Assembly: GCA_900552075.1 (NCBI GenBank)
Contig: URYL01000009.1
Coordinates: 1 to 64,000 of the forward strand
Source of the DNA: an uncultured Bacteroides sp.
GTDB taxonomy: Bacteria > Bacteroidota > Bacteroidia > Bacteroidales > Bacteroidaceae
Length of the DNA: 64,000 bases
Reading direction: 5' to 3'
Numbering within the stretch: the first letter of the stretch is position 1; every line of letters starts with the position of its first letter. The notes beneath the pieces were generated by a model, which saw only the letters and a list, made by a program, of their open reading frames with translations, was not told the origin of the DNA and did no database searches. Both the position numbers and the translations under genes were made by a program. Positions 41,599 through 49,868 of the stretch are shown here, piece after piece.

Positions 41599-43113
41599 CT
41601 ATTCTTCAGATTTGTTACTGGAACTTTTAAGAGAGGAAAGCTGCTTCTGCTTCTCAATGTCGTTCTTCTGTTTCTCAGCCTGCTCTTCCTTGATGGCTTC
41701 AATCTCATCCAGAACTGCATCCACGTTCCCCACGAAGGTGATGGCCCGCTGTTGCGACCAGATTTCACCGTCCTTGGCCTTGATTGCCGTGTCTATCTTG
41801 TCTTTGATGTCCTCCAACTTATATGGCTGCATCTGCACATCCACGTCAATAGTCTCGGAGGCTTCTTCTAGGGTGGAATTCACGGAACCCAACGCAGAGA
41901 CAAGGAAGTTCACACGTCGTTGCATGAACTCGCCGACGGTTTCATTCAGGTTCTCCACATTCAGGTGGGTGGACATGAACACATAGTCGAAAGTCACACC
42001 GGAAACGGCGTTACCTGTACCTTTCAGGGAGTCAAAAGAGATTCTGGGGGTATTGGTCAGTCCGTATATCTGGCTTAACAGCGTCTCTACCTCAAATTTT
42101 ACCGTATCGGGTACCTGTGACCAGGTAAGGTACCGGGCATTTGCTCCCTGCCCGGTCAGCTCGACCACACGGTTCTTGAACTCACCTGAGAAATTCTCCA
42201 CGTTACCAAAAAGCATGAGAATAGGGAAGAAGTGGTAGTCGATACAATCTGCATAGTTTGAAAGAAGTTTCTCCAGTCTTACACGGAGACTCTTTATCTT
42301 TTCACAGTACGCTTCCGGACGGTACATATAAATCACCGGCATCTTCTTGAATCCATGAGCAAATGAGCCTTTGTCAGTCCAATTGCTTGTCAGTTCCCAC
42401 TGATAAACCATGTCTTTGGTAATGGTCATGAAATAGGTAATCTCCACGTCGTTCAGGTCTTTTTTCTTGTACTCACGGGATAGGGCCACCAAATCCCCCT
42501 GGTCATTGAAGAAAGGGTAGAGCTTGTCGCCACGGAACGGAGACCAGATAGCACTCTTCAGACGGTATTCAGGTTTTGATTTGCCGAAGATTCCTGAAAT
42601 CTTTCGTTTGAGTTTTGCCCAGAAGCCGTCATCCTTTACCACATACCAGTATTCGGCCACTTCCTGCTCGGCCAGCCATGCCCGGACTACTTTCTTGTTC
42701 TGGTATTTCAACTTATTCTTCTTGAATACCAGCTTCAAGGCCGAAAGAAGATTCTCCTCCGATTCATCCGGCTGGCAATCAAGGACCGGTTCTGTTCCCA
42801 CGGTGAAGGCAGTCTGAATGTTCACGATGTCCTGCTCGATAGGAAGAGCAATCCTGTTCGGGTCAACTTCTTTCCTTACCGCCGGCTCAATATATTCTTT
42901 CCCGGTTGTCGGGTCTGTAATCCGTTTCTCAGGCTGAGTAGTGATTTTGATTTTCGGGTATTTCTCTTCATCTATCACTATCTCGTGCTTGTTCGGATTC
43001 CAGTCGTTGTAAAGAGCATGAGCGTTTGGTTGCTCGGTCTTTCGTCCTTTCTTCAGATAGTAGATTTTTCTCTCTATTTCAGGTATAGCTAAAATTTCTT
43101 CTAAGGTTCTCAT
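41599..43113 (-). CDS. Portal protein
   Basis: The 504 residues match the SPP1 gp6-like portal group: IALPIEQDIVNIQTAFTVGTEPV, then the wing/stem region (KSLRVRLEKLLSNYADCIDYHFFPILMLFGNVENF) and the Glu/Lys/Gln-rich C-terminus (KEEQAEKQKNDIEKQKQLSSLKSSSNKSEE). It forms the dodecameric DNA channel at the capsid vertex. It follows the terminase genes with one small gene in between. Confidence 0.9.
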   Translation of the reverse strand: MRTLEEILAIPEIERKIYYLKKGRKTEQPNAHALYNDWNPNKHEIVIDEEKYPKIKITTQPEKRITDPTTGKEYIEPAVRKEVDPNRIALPIEQDIVNIQTAFTVGTEPVLDCQPDESEENLLSALKLVFKKNKLKYQNKKVVRAWLAEQEVAEYWYVVKDDGFWAKLKRKISGIFGKSKPEYRLKSAIWSPFRGDKLYPFFNDQGDLVALSREYKKKDLNDVEITYFMTITKDMVYQWELTSNWTDKGSFAHGFKKMPVIYMYRPEAYCEKIKSLRVRLEKLLSNYADCIDYHFFPILMLFGNVENFSGEFKNRVVELTGQGANARYLTWSQVPDTVKFEVETLLSQIYGLTNTPRISFDSLKGTGNAVSGVTFDYVFMSTHLNVENLNETVGEFMQRRVNFLVSALGSVNSTLEEASETIDVDVQMQPYKLEDIKDKIDTAIKAKDGEIWSQQRAITFVGNVDAVLDEIEAIKEEQAEKQKNDIEKQKQLSSLKSSSNKSEE

Positions 43114-43123
43114 ATTATTACAT

Positions 43124-43429
43124 TTATTGTTCCAACTTTAAAAGGTAATCCATATTAGTCCAGCCGCCATTAGCCTTTATGCTAATTATTTTCTTTTCTA
43201 ATAAGTTTTTTGGAATTGCATCGTTCAAAACTCCATAGCGGTATTCGTATTTTTCATAATCCAACCAACTCACGTTTGGACTATAAATTTCAAACTTACC
43301 CCATTCTCCTTTTCTTTCAATGAGAACTAAGTTTATGAACTCACCAACTGTATGAGGTCTATCCAGTATTACATCGTAATAAGCTGAACAGTCTCCAGAC
43401 TCTTCTGAGGTTTGTATAAAGCGTATCAT
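43124..43429 (-). CDS. Small phage protein between terminase and portal, unknown
   Basis: The 101 residues (MIRFIQTSEESGDCSAYYDVILDRPHTVGEFINLVL...WTNMDYLLKLEQ) form a compact alpha/beta pattern. The AYYDV start, VGEFI and final MDYL patterns resemble small Bacteroidales phage proteins of unknown role. No catalytic motif is seen. Confidence 0.7.
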   Translation of the reverse strand: MIRFIQTSEESGDCSAYYDVILDRPHTVGEFINLVLIERKGEWGKFEIYSPNVSWLDYEKYEYRYGVLNDAIPKNLLEKKIISIKANGGWTNMDYLLKLEQ

Positions 43430-43439
43430 ATTCTAAAGT

Positions 43440-44708
43440 TTAATGTCCAAATATTCCTGAAACGTCTTTGGGTTTCATAATTCTACCGAGAAGTTCTCCC
43501 AGCACATAGTAGCGTGCAGCATCTATGCCATGATTATCATGGTCTTCAGGTTCGTTGATGTAGTTTCCATCCTTATCCTTTGCCCATACATAGTTTCTGA
43601 ACTCCCGTTGAAGGTTATAAGAACGCTTGGTGATGAATATTTCCATTCCCTGCATCTTGTCAATACCGGCATTGACAGAACCTTGTCCTTTCTCTACCGC
43701 GTATATTTTAATCCCTCCGTTATGAATCTCCTGAATGAGTCGCGGGTCCGCACTGTCGGCAATCACTCTCAAATTCCACGGGCGTAGCGTCTTTATAATA
43801 TCCCCAGAAAGTAATCCAGTTCTATAATCCACTTCATCCAGATAAAGCGCATTGTCTACGATGCCACATCGAATAGAAGCCGATGGGTCATTGGTATAAC
43901 CAAAGTCCTGTCCAATAGCCACCTTCTTGCACCACATGGGGAACTCATCCACGATACCCCATTTCTTGAACACGGCACCTTCGGCCACGTCCGCCCAACG
44001 TCCGATAACCACATGAGCGTACTTCTCCGGATTCTTCTCTTTCATTTCCTTGACTTCTCTCAGGAACTCAGGAGAAAGGTTCTCTATATTGTCGAAGTAA
44101 GTCGTATGGATATGAAGTACATTCGGATGAGTTGAGACTTGAACCGGTACACCGTCAATCTCCACCAGCCGGTGAGTATTCTCAATATATTTCTTGTAGA
44201 TGAAGTGATTGGAGTCACATGGATTCATGATGATGATAATCCGGTTTTGAATTCCCTTCTTACGGATGGAAAGCATAATCTTGTCAAACTCGTCCTCACT
44301 GGTCCATTCCTCTGCTTCATCACAGACAAAGGTGGTGATACCCTGAATTGATTTCAACTTGGCCGTCTGGTTCCCTGAAGAGGTTTTGATACCACGGAAC
44401 ATGATACGGCTGCCGGTCATCCGGTTTACTATATCGGTTTTGGTGGTCTTGAAATACTTCGTGGTTCCATCCAAATCTATCTTTTCCATCATTTCAGGAA
44501 TAATAGACATCCCGGCAGATACCATCGTGTAACGGGTATAAAGAATCTGGTGGACTATCTTCTCTGTGGGAGTCATCTCGAACGTCAGCCGCTCTATGAA
44601 GGTAGAAGCGTTGAAAGACTTTCCCGATCCACGGCCACCGGTAATGAGAATGATAAACTTCTCGCTATCGGTATATAACGGATGATATATCGCTTGGGGT
44701 ACAATCAT
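43440..44708 (-). CDS. terL: Terminase large subunit
   Basis: DNA packaging motor and nuclease, 422 residues. The ATPase part has Walker A ITGGRGSGKSFNAS and Walker B TTFVCDEAEEW, coupling motif IIIMNPCD. The nuclease part shows AIGQDFGYTNDPSASI, LYLDEVDYRTG and VIADSADPR (acidic metal site), ending HDNHGIDAARYYVL. It overlaps the small subunit gene by 4 nt. Terminase_3/6-type; its family would place the phage among headful or cos packagers, not determined here. Confidence 0.95.
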   Translation of the reverse strand: MIVPQAIYHPLYTDSEKFIILITGGRGSGKSFNASTFIERLTFEMTPTEKIVHQILYTRYTMVSAGMSIIPEMMEKIDLDGTTKYFKTTKTDIVNRMTGSRIMFRGIKTSSGNQTAKLKSIQGITTFVCDEAEEWTSEDEFDKIMLSIRKKGIQNRIIIIMNPCDSNHFIYKKYIENTHRLVEIDGVPVQVSTHPNVLHIHTTYFDNIENLSPEFLREVKEMKEKNPEKYAHVVIGRWADVAEGAVFKKWGIVDEFPMWCKKVAIGQDFGYTNDPSASIRCGIVDNALYLDEVDYRTGLLSGDIIKTLRPWNLRVIADSADPRLIQEIHNGGIKIYAVEKGQGSVNAGIDKMQGMEIFITKRSYNLQREFRNYVWAKDKDGNYINEPEDHDNHGIDAARYYVLGELLGRIMKPKDVSGIFGH

Positions 44709-45220
44709 TTCAGTTTGTCTTTAATCCATGAGTCGATAGAAATTCCGTGGTCAATATCCTTTGGAATATCTGCGTCTTCGTCCTGACGGCGTTCAACCTT
44801 CCTCCATTCATCATCGTGATGATACAGCCAGACAGACATTGCCTGAAGGTTGGGAGCCAGCTCACTTTCACTTACCTGAAGCTCTTCTTCGCCGGTCAGG
44901 TTTCCGTCCTGGTCTTTCAGCTTCCTTACTACAGTACTCTTGGTCTTGATACCGCCCAAAGCTACAGCAAGGAACTTGGCACGTACAGCTGCAGTGATGG
45001 TCGCACGCCCGCGCGCTAATACTTCGCATAATTCAGAGTGCTCATTCTTCTTCTCACAGAACGTCTGGGGAGCCAGGCCTAACGCAAAAGCGATTTCTCT
45101 GTCCGTGAATCCCTTTTTTGCATACGTCTCCACCTGAGAGAGGAACTCCTCACTCTTGTAATCAAATTTTGGCTTTCGTCCTGTATGTTTGCTTTTTTGA
45201 GATTCACTTTTCATAATCAA
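44705..45220 (-). CDS. terS: Terminase small subunit
   Basis: The 171 residues have a helix-turn-helix region (EFLSQVETYAKKGFTDREIAFALGLAPQTFCEKKNEHSELCEVLARGRATITAAVR) and an acidic C-terminus. It recognises phage DNA and stimulates the large subunit. It precedes the large subunit gene with 4-nt overlap. Confidence 0.85.
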   Translation of the reverse strand: MIMKSESQKSKHTGRKPKFDYKSEEFLSQVETYAKKGFTDREIAFALGLAPQTFCEKKNEHSELCEVLARGRATITAAVRAKFLAVALGGIKTKSTVVRKLKDQDGNLTGEEELQVSESELAPNLQAMSVWLYHHDDEWRKVERRQDEDADIPKDIDHGISIDSWIKDKLK

Positions 45221-45430
45221 TCATCCGTTATTGTTGCCCATATAAATGTGGCGAGAAACAGGCTTATCACCATAAATATCAATTCCTCTCTTTGAGAAAT
45301 AGCTGTCTATCCTTGCCGCATATCTTTCCATTATAGACTTCGTTCTGTCTCTTATACTTCTTTGTCTGTCTGTACCAAGCCCGTATTGCCTTCCGGCGTT
45401 GTACATTATTCGTCTTGACTGTTGATACAA
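45221..45430 (-). CDS. Small Arg/Tyr-rich phage protein, unknown
   Basis: The 69 residues (TTG start at 45430: MYQQSRRIMYNAGRQYGLGTDRQRS...) end MGNNNG. The frame also extends upstream in a basic stretch starting GTC, which lies 8 nt after a strong AGGAGG box. The start is therefore unsettled. It adjoins the terminase small subunit. One of three short basic genes ending in Gly/Asn-rich tails (see 46225 and 47876), each just upstream of a functional gene. Confidence 0.55.
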   Translation of the reverse strand: MYQQSRRIMYNAGRQYGLGTDRQRSIRDRTKSIMERYAARIDSYFSKRGIDIYGDKPVSRHIYMGNNNG

Positions 45431-45482
45431 CTGGCTATATGTTTTTCTTCTGACTCGGCTTTCCTCCTAAAATTTCATGTTG

Positions 45483-46232
45483 TCATTCAATTCTTTCTAT
45501 CTGTTCATCGAATACCTCACCCTTGATAAACTTGGAGTAGGGGTCGTAACCGAACCTTTCACAGAAGGCTGCCTTAGCTTCGAACGTGTCAAAGGAAAGC
45601 ATCAGATAAGCGTCCATATCCTGTGCCTGCTTCTGAGCTGCATTCTTCACCTGCTGCTTTACTTCTTTCATGTGAGCTACCTTTTCAGCTCTTTCCATCT
45701 GCTTTGCGGCTTTCTCAGCTTCTTTCTGTTCGGTTATCGGAGCCATCATATCCTCTAGGGCATCGGCAATAGAGCTTTCTTCTTCTGTCTGGAGAAGGAA
45801 ATCACAGCCTATCATATTCAAATCAGCAGCAGTTAATCCAGCATCCTGGTAATCTATATCCGGAACCAACCGGGCCAAAGCATCATAATCCCATGAACCT
45901 TGCGCGTTAGGATTGTTCATCAGGATGTTCAATTCCTTTTCTTGCTTTTCGTCCACATCTATCACATCAACTCGGATTCTGTAGTCGTTTTCTGGAAACT
46001 TTTGAAGCTCATCCATAACAGTTAAACGCTGATGACCTGACACGACAGTAAGTCCTGTCCGCTTGTTAACCACGATACCACCAACCAGACCGAACTTCTT
46101 GATGCCCCGTTTCAAGGTCTTGCGGGATTCCTCTGATAATTTCCTGGGATTATAATCTGCAAAGTGAATGGCGGAACGGTTAAGTTCCACCGATTCACTC
46201 TTAATATATTTGCTTAGTTCCATATTAGCCAT
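45483..46232 (-). CDS. ParB-like (sulfiredoxin-fold) protein
   Basis: The 249 residues have a ParB/Srx N-terminal domain (IHFADYNPRKLSEESRKTLKRGIKKFGLVGGIVVNKRTGLTVVSGHQRLTVMDEL), with the conserved GHQR motif. A helical region and a Lys/Gln-rich C-terminus follow (EAEKAAKQMERAEKVAHMKEVKQQV). In phages, such proteins are paired with PAPS-reductase-like proteins, as in IbrB/IbrA. Here the partner is at 47199-47876. The gene order suggests a DNA or regulatory activity unrelated to chromosome segregation. Confidence 0.8.
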   Translation of the reverse strand: MANMELSKYIKSESVELNRSAIHFADYNPRKLSEESRKTLKRGIKKFGLVGGIVVNKRTGLTVVSGHQRLTVMDELQKFPENDYRIRVDVIDVDEKQEKELNILMNNPNAQGSWDYDALARLVPDIDYQDAGLTAADLNMIGCDFLLQTEEESSIADALEDMMAPITEQKEAEKAAKQMERAEKVAHMKEVKQQVKNAAQKQAQDMDAYLMLSFDTFEAKAAFCERFGYDPYSKFIKGEVFDEQIERIE

Positions 46233-46425
46233 TACTTAAACCAAGTCCTCCACTTGCTGCTCGGTGCATATTTTCAGCCGCACGACCGATTCTTCTAAAT
46301 TGCGAATCCGTTGTAGCTCTACTTCTTAATGCTTGCGAACGGTTGAAAATAGCAACCTGCTGACGATTATAGCCATAGCCTTGCATCATATTTTGAGCTG
46401 TATAGGGATTTCCTAAATAACTCAT
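46225..46425 (-). CDS. Small Arg/Gln/Gly-rich phage protein, unknown
   Basis: The 66 residues from ATG 46425: MSYLGNPYTAQNMMQGYGYNRQQVAIFNRSQALRSR... ending RAASGGLGLSNG. It overlaps the ParB-like gene by 8 nt. Second of three short basic genes with a Gly-rich end. A conserved 23-nt element with AGGAGG lies about 30-45 nt upstream, shared with the gene at 45221. Confidence 0.6.
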   Translation of the reverse strand: MSYLGNPYTAQNMMQGYGYNRQQVAIFNRSQALRSRATTDSQFRRIGRAAENMHRAASGGLGLSNG

Positions 46426-46476
46426 AGTCCTGTCTGAAATTCTTCTTCTGACTCAGCGTTCCTCCTATTAATTTTG

Positions 46477-47199
46477 TTATACATCCTTGAAACAATACCC
46501 TCTTACAACGTTGTTAACGGTATGAAGACTTGTTCCAATACTTTTTGCAATTTCTTTTTGTTTAATGCCATCTTTAGCCATTTGCTTAATTTTAACGACA
46601 TCATCATAACTTAGTTTAGACCTAAACTTGCGAAATACTGGAATACTCATATCTTTGTTGTCACTTTCGAGTTTCCATCTAAAACCACCACTGCTTTGGA
46701 GTTTTCCACGACAGCAATCTCTTATACAAGCCCTACATATCCCTGTCTTTTTTTCTGCTTCTACTGCTCCGTAATACCTTGCTACAAATTTACCATTCAT
46801 CGTATATTGTAAAACAGGTTTTGATAAAGACTTTGATGATAGTTCGTTATGGTCTGCATACGTATTGTTATATTGATAATCACACCACTCCAAATTGCTT
46901 ACATTGTTGTTTGAAGTGTTTTTGTCCTTGTGGTTTATCAAGTCAAAGTTTTTAGGATTCGGAATAAAAGCCTTTGCTACCAATCTGTGTACACGCATGG
47001 TTTTCCTTTTTCCACCTTTTGAAAGACCTACGACCATATACCCAAGTCCCTTATCTGCTGCACTCAATATTCTTTCCTGAACAGTAGTAGTTCCAAGTCT
47101 TTTATGCTCAATTATACGATTAATTGATTTTACTCTACCAAGATTTGAAACCTTGTAAAGTCCCTCATACCCTTCAATATCTTTCCAAATTTCTTCCAT
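46477..47199 (-). CDS. HNH homing endonuclease, NUMOD4-HNH-NUMOD1
   Basis: The 240 residues have NUMOD4 (EEIWKDIEGYEGLYKVSNLGRVKSINR), an HNH domain (HRLVAKAFIPNPKNFDLINHKDKNTSNNNVSNLEWCDYQYN) and a C-terminal NUMOD1-like part (SKPVLQYTMNGKFVARYYGAVEAEKKTGI), plus a helix-turn-helix end. It looks intact, unlike the one at 29764. It is inserted between the PAPS-reductase-like and ParB-like genes. Mobile by itself; it also may help drive spread of neighbouring genes. Confidence 0.93.
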   Translation of the reverse strand: MEEIWKDIEGYEGLYKVSNLGRVKSINRIIEHKRLGTTTVQERILSAADKGLGYMVVGLSKGGKRKTMRVHRLVAKAFIPNPKNFDLINHKDKNTSNNNVSNLEWCDYQYNNTYADHNELSSKSLSKPVLQYTMNGKFVARYYGAVEAEKKTGICRACIRDCCRGKLQSSGGFRWKLESDNKDMSIPVFRKFRSKLSYDDVVKIKQMAKDGIKQKEIAKSIGTSLHTVNNVVRGYCFKDV

Positions 47200-47876
47200 T
47201 ATCCATTGTTTTTATAACGAAATTCTTCAAGCACACGTATTGCCATCGGGAACACCTTGTAAATCCTCTGTAAATCCTGTGGGTAGTTCTTCTCCAGCCA
47301 CAACATGCAATCCAGATTAAAGCCTACTCCCGAACTGGCCTTCAGTGAATATCTGACAGGCTCCGGAAGGCTGTTCTGTTTCATGTAAGATAGAATGTCT
47401 TTCTGCGTCCAGTCTGCCAAAGGATAGCACATTCCGTTGTTCTCATACCCATTGACTTCATAGCCTTTCAGCATCAAGCGGCGGTTCATGCCGTCGGCCT
47501 TCTTCATGCCCAAGAAAGTGTAGTAAAGTCCGTATCTTAGCTGCATGGCCTTCACAACATCAGCCAACTTCAAAAGCTTCACTTTGTGGTTTGGCACGCA
47601 ATACAGGCCACCGCGAAGAATGTAGGTAAGGTTCCAGTGGGGTACCTGAACAAACTCTATCTTAGGATATTTGGCTTTTACCCATCCAATCCATCTTTCG
47701 ATGTGCTCTAAGCCTTTGACAAAGTACATGAACACGCAGACTATTCTGTCAAACTTCGGGTAGATCATGTCCAGTAATACCAAAGAATCCTTACCCAGCG
47801 ATAGAAACAGTAAAACCCCGTCAGTCTTCTGTCTGACGAGGTCAATATGACTGTATGTCCTTTCTTGCAGTGTCAT
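47199..47876 (-). CDS. PAPS-reductase-family protein (IbrA/DndC-like)
   Basis: The 225 residues have a PP-loop LSLGKDSLVLLDMI near the start, which binds ATP. KASSGVGFNLDCMLWLEKNY ends the domain. The protein is shorter than true sulphonucleotide reductases and lacks a C-terminal Cys motif typical of them. In phages, the family occurs with ParB-like proteins (IbrA/IbrB), here separated by a homing endonuclease. Substrate unknown. Confidence 0.82.
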   Translation of the reverse strand: MTLQERTYSHIDLVRQKTDGVLLFLSLGKDSLVLLDMIYPKFDRIVCVFMYFVKGLEHIERWIGWVKAKYPKIEFVQVPHWNLTYILRGGLYCVPNHKVKLLKLADVVKAMQLRYGLYYTFLGMKKADGMNRRLMLKGYEVNGYENNGMCYPLADWTQKDILSYMKQNSLPEPVRYSLKASSGVGFNLDCMLWLEKNYPQDLQRIYKVFPMAIRVLEEFRYKNNG

Positions 47877-48034
47877 TATCCGCCACTCATGCCAAGTCCT
47901 GTGCGGACGTTATAATACTGCTGTCTTCGGGTGATAAATCTGCCACCCTGAGAGAGACCACCATTCTCTGTAGTCAAACCTCTACGGCCACCACGGTAGC
48001 CACCAGTTGAAAATGTGCTTCTGTTTGTTCTGAC
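47876..48034 (-). CDS. Small Gly/Arg-rich phage protein, start unsettled
   Basis: The frame encodes RSTFSTGGYRGGRRGLTTEN, then GGLSQGGRFITRRQQYYNV, and ends GLGMSGG. Its TAA overlaps the ATG of the PAPS-reductase-like gene (TAATG), which supports translation. No ATG is present; the frame begins at GTC (48034) after the shared GAGTCAGAA motif, and an in-frame TTG lies at 47977. Third member of the Arg/Gly-rich trio. Confidence 0.5.
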   Translation of the reverse strand, partial: VRTNRSTFSTGGYRGGRRGLTTENGGLSQGGRFITRRQQYYNVRTGLGMSGG

Positions 48035-48053
48035 TCAACGAAAATTTAAAGGG

Positions 48054-48413
48054 TTAAACATGCTTTTCAATAATTCTGCCAAGGTCATAAACGACCTGTG
48101 CGGCCAGATATATCTCACCCTGATAGGTGTATTCAATCAGATTGTGATTCTCATCTTCAAACAGCTCTATCTTTGCATCCTTGACTTCTACCAATGCACT
48201 GGCTCTGTCTTTATTATAACCTACAAAGAATTGAATAGCATCGTAATGCTTAGGCTGTAAAATACCGTCTATTTCGACACAATACCCGTCAGCATCAAGT
48301 TGACAGTATTTTTTCTGAGTTGTAGGTCTGATTTCTCTGAATTCTTGAGTTTTCTTGCCTGATAATATTTCGTCAAAGAATTTCTGTTTGATGATAAGTG
48401 TAAGTATTTCCAT
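48054..48413 (-). CDS. ASCH-domain-like protein
   Basis: The 119 residues begin MEILTLIIKQKFFDEILSGKKTQEFREIRPTT, the pattern of an ASCH fold (K..F..I..GKKT.E.R), and continue with AIQFFVGYNKDRASALVEVKDAKIELF. ASCH domains bind RNA or modified nucleotides; a role in modified-base handling or regulation is possible. Another ASCH protein is at 52493-52900. Confidence 0.72.
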   Translation of the reverse strand: MEILTLIIKQKFFDEILSGKKTQEFREIRPTTQKKYCQLDADGYCVEIDGILQPKHYDAIQFFVGYNKDRASALVEVKDAKIELFEDENHNLIEYTYQGEIYLAAQVVYDLGRIIEKHV

Positions 48414-48438
48414 AATCGTGTAAAGTTTAAGATGTTAG

Positions 48439-48510
48439 TTGCGGGGGCGTGAATCGAACACGCGACCTCTACCAAGTCAAAGTAGCAAGCTACCACTGCT
48501 CTACCCCGCG
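48439..48510 (-). tRNA. tRNA-like gene, anticodon GAC (Val), unusual features
   Basis: On the - strand all cloverleaf arms are present. Acceptor CGCGGGG/CCCCGCA has a first-pair C-A mismatch. The D-arm is GAGC...GCTT with a GTGGTA loop. The anticodon stem CTACT/GGTAG has the loop TTGACTT (anticodon GAC, with T instead of a purine at 37). The T-arm is GCGTG-TTCGATT-CACGC. The mismatch and T37 make function doubtful; it may be a decaying phage tRNA. No CCA is encoded. Confidence 0.5.
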
Positions 48511-48578
48511 ATGGTATCTACACAAAGATACCTAATTATGAAGACAATTATAAACAACGATTCAACGCATACGAAACA

Positions 48579-48791
48579 TTATGCCAAATGTTTGCTTTTT
48601 AGCCATGCATCACGTTTTTCCCTACACTTTTCCAGTGTTGTGGCACAGCAAGAAAACAACTCACCTGAATCTGTTTTGTAATCGTACTGATACATTTTTA
48701 CTCTTTTTCCTCTTAATTTGGTAGTATAAGTGCAATAGTTCTCGCTACCGGGTTGACATATACTGCAACCATTTACGTTTATTGATTTCAT
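48579..48791 (-). CDS. DUF3873 family protein
   Basis: The 70 residues, MKSINVNGCSICQPGSENYCTYTTKLRGKRVKMYQYDYKTDSGELFSCCATTLEKCREKRDAWLK, match the short DUF3873 family typical of Bacteroidales mobile elements. Function unknown. Four Cys residues are prominent. Confidence 0.82.
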   Translation of the reverse strand: MKSINVNGCSICQPGSENYCTYTTKLRGKRVKMYQYDYKTDSGELFSCCATTLEKCREKRDAWLKSKHLA

Positions 48792-48803
48792 ATCTATCCT
48801 AAA

Positions 48804-49013
48804 TTATCCGTTTACAACTTCTGGTATCTTATAATAATCACTTTTTGACGCTCTGCCTTCTGTAACCCAACCTATACCTACCCAGCATTTTATTTCACCG
48901 TCATGAATCACTCTGTAACCTGTATCCACAACCGCCTTGGGTGGGTTCACGCTCATCTTGATGCTTCTTACATCAGATGCTTTGACTGTCAACTTTTCTT
49001 TTTTCATAACCAT
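48804..49013 (-). CDS. Small phage protein, unknown
   Basis: The 69 residues (MVMKKEKLTVKASDVRSIKMSVNPPKAVVDTGYRVIHDGEIKCWVGIGWVTEGRASKSDYYKIPEVVNG) form a single beta-rich domain. It lies in a run of short leftward genes. No homologue family is recognised. Confidence 0.7.
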   Translation of the reverse strand: MVMKKEKLTVKASDVRSIKMSVNPPKAVVDTGYRVIHDGEIKCWVGIGWVTEGRASKSDYYKIPEVVNG

Positions 49014-49036
49014 CTTAAATTATGGTAGCCCGAAGG

Positions 49037-49486
49037 CTACCGGTTTAGTTTATTCTCTAAATCTGCTATTCTCTTATAGAAACCTGACGTATGAGGCGAA
49101 TCACTTAATTTCAGAAATGTCATGTCATAATGATGAATGAACTCGTGAAGAAGTGTAGCTGCCATCACTTTGATAGACACAACATGCTTCTTTATTGCAG
49201 TAAGATTATATAACGTGATAACCTGTGTCTGGACTGTGTATGTACCTAACGTCTTACTTTGCAGTCTACCAGAATATCCGGTTCTATGCGGTTGGCTACG
49301 ATTCACTACCTTAATAGTAGATTTTGGCATATTGAACTTTGAACAAAGGTAGTCACAGAGCATTTGCGCAGCTTTCTGACGTTCTTTCGTGGATTCAGAA
49401 GCATTCAATAAGGATTGATATTCTTTCTTTGAAAATCGGCTTAATTTCACTTCTGTAATGCTGTTTGATTTCTCGTATGTTGTCAT
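49037..49486 (-). CDS. SprT-like zinc metallopeptidase-like protein
   Basis: The 149 residues carry the zinc motif HEFIHHYD (HExxH) preceded by VSIKVMAATLL, and an upstream beta-rich region (STIKVVNRSQPHRTGYSGRLQSKTLGTYTVQTQVITLYNL). This resembles SprT-type proteases. SprT relatives act on DNA-protein cross-links; in phages the role is unknown. Confidence 0.75.
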   Translation of the reverse strand: MTTYEKSNSITEVKLSRFSKKEYQSLLNASESTKERQKAAQMLCDYLCSKFNMPKSTIKVVNRSQPHRTGYSGRLQSKTLGTYTVQTQVITLYNLTAIKKHVVSIKVMAATLLHEFIHHYDMTFLKLSDSPHTSGFYKRIADLENKLNR

Positions 49487-49524
49487 AATCGTGTGTATTT
49501 GCAGGGCTTTCGCCCTGCTGTTAT

Positions 49525-49812
49525 TTACTTATGTGAATCTCTGAAATCAAGTTCTACAACTTTGTGGTACTTGTGAATATCATACAGCCCACTTGCGCAC
49601 CCCATCGCTGATGCAAGTCTTACGATTTCTTCTACAGCACTCATAAGGTCTATGTTAGCATCTTTAGCCTCATTCTGTGCCTTGTCGTAATCTCTACAAT
49701 TTCTTGCTTCGTATTGCACCTTCTCAGCTTCTTCAACACGCTTCATAGCTTCGTTGATAGACTTGATTTCAGCCTTAATCTCTTTGATGTAATCACTACT
49801 TGTTGTCTTCAT
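49525..49812 (-). CDS. Small coiled-coil phage protein
   Basis: The 95 residues are helical and charged (KEIKAEIKSINEAMKRVEEAEKVQYEARNCRDYDKAQNEAKDAN), then EEIVRLASAMGCASGLYDIHKYHK. It lies at the end of the region divergent from the regulator gene at 50002, so it may be first in the leftward transcript and subject to that regulator. Confidence 0.7.
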   Translation of the reverse strand: MKTTSSDYIKEIKAEIKSINEAMKRVEEAEKVQYEARNCRDYDKAQNEAKDANIDLMSAVEEIVRLASAMGCASGLYDIHKYHKVVELDFRDSHK

Positions 49813-49868
49813 AATCGTGTATCTTTAATTGTTATTCAAACTATATCTTGATTATCTCGATGCAAATA

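Noticed and set aside
41526..41768. Arg/Ser-rich 80-codon frame at the end of the portal gene
   Set aside because: It overlaps the portal gene in another frame and has no leader or motif; it is a shadow.
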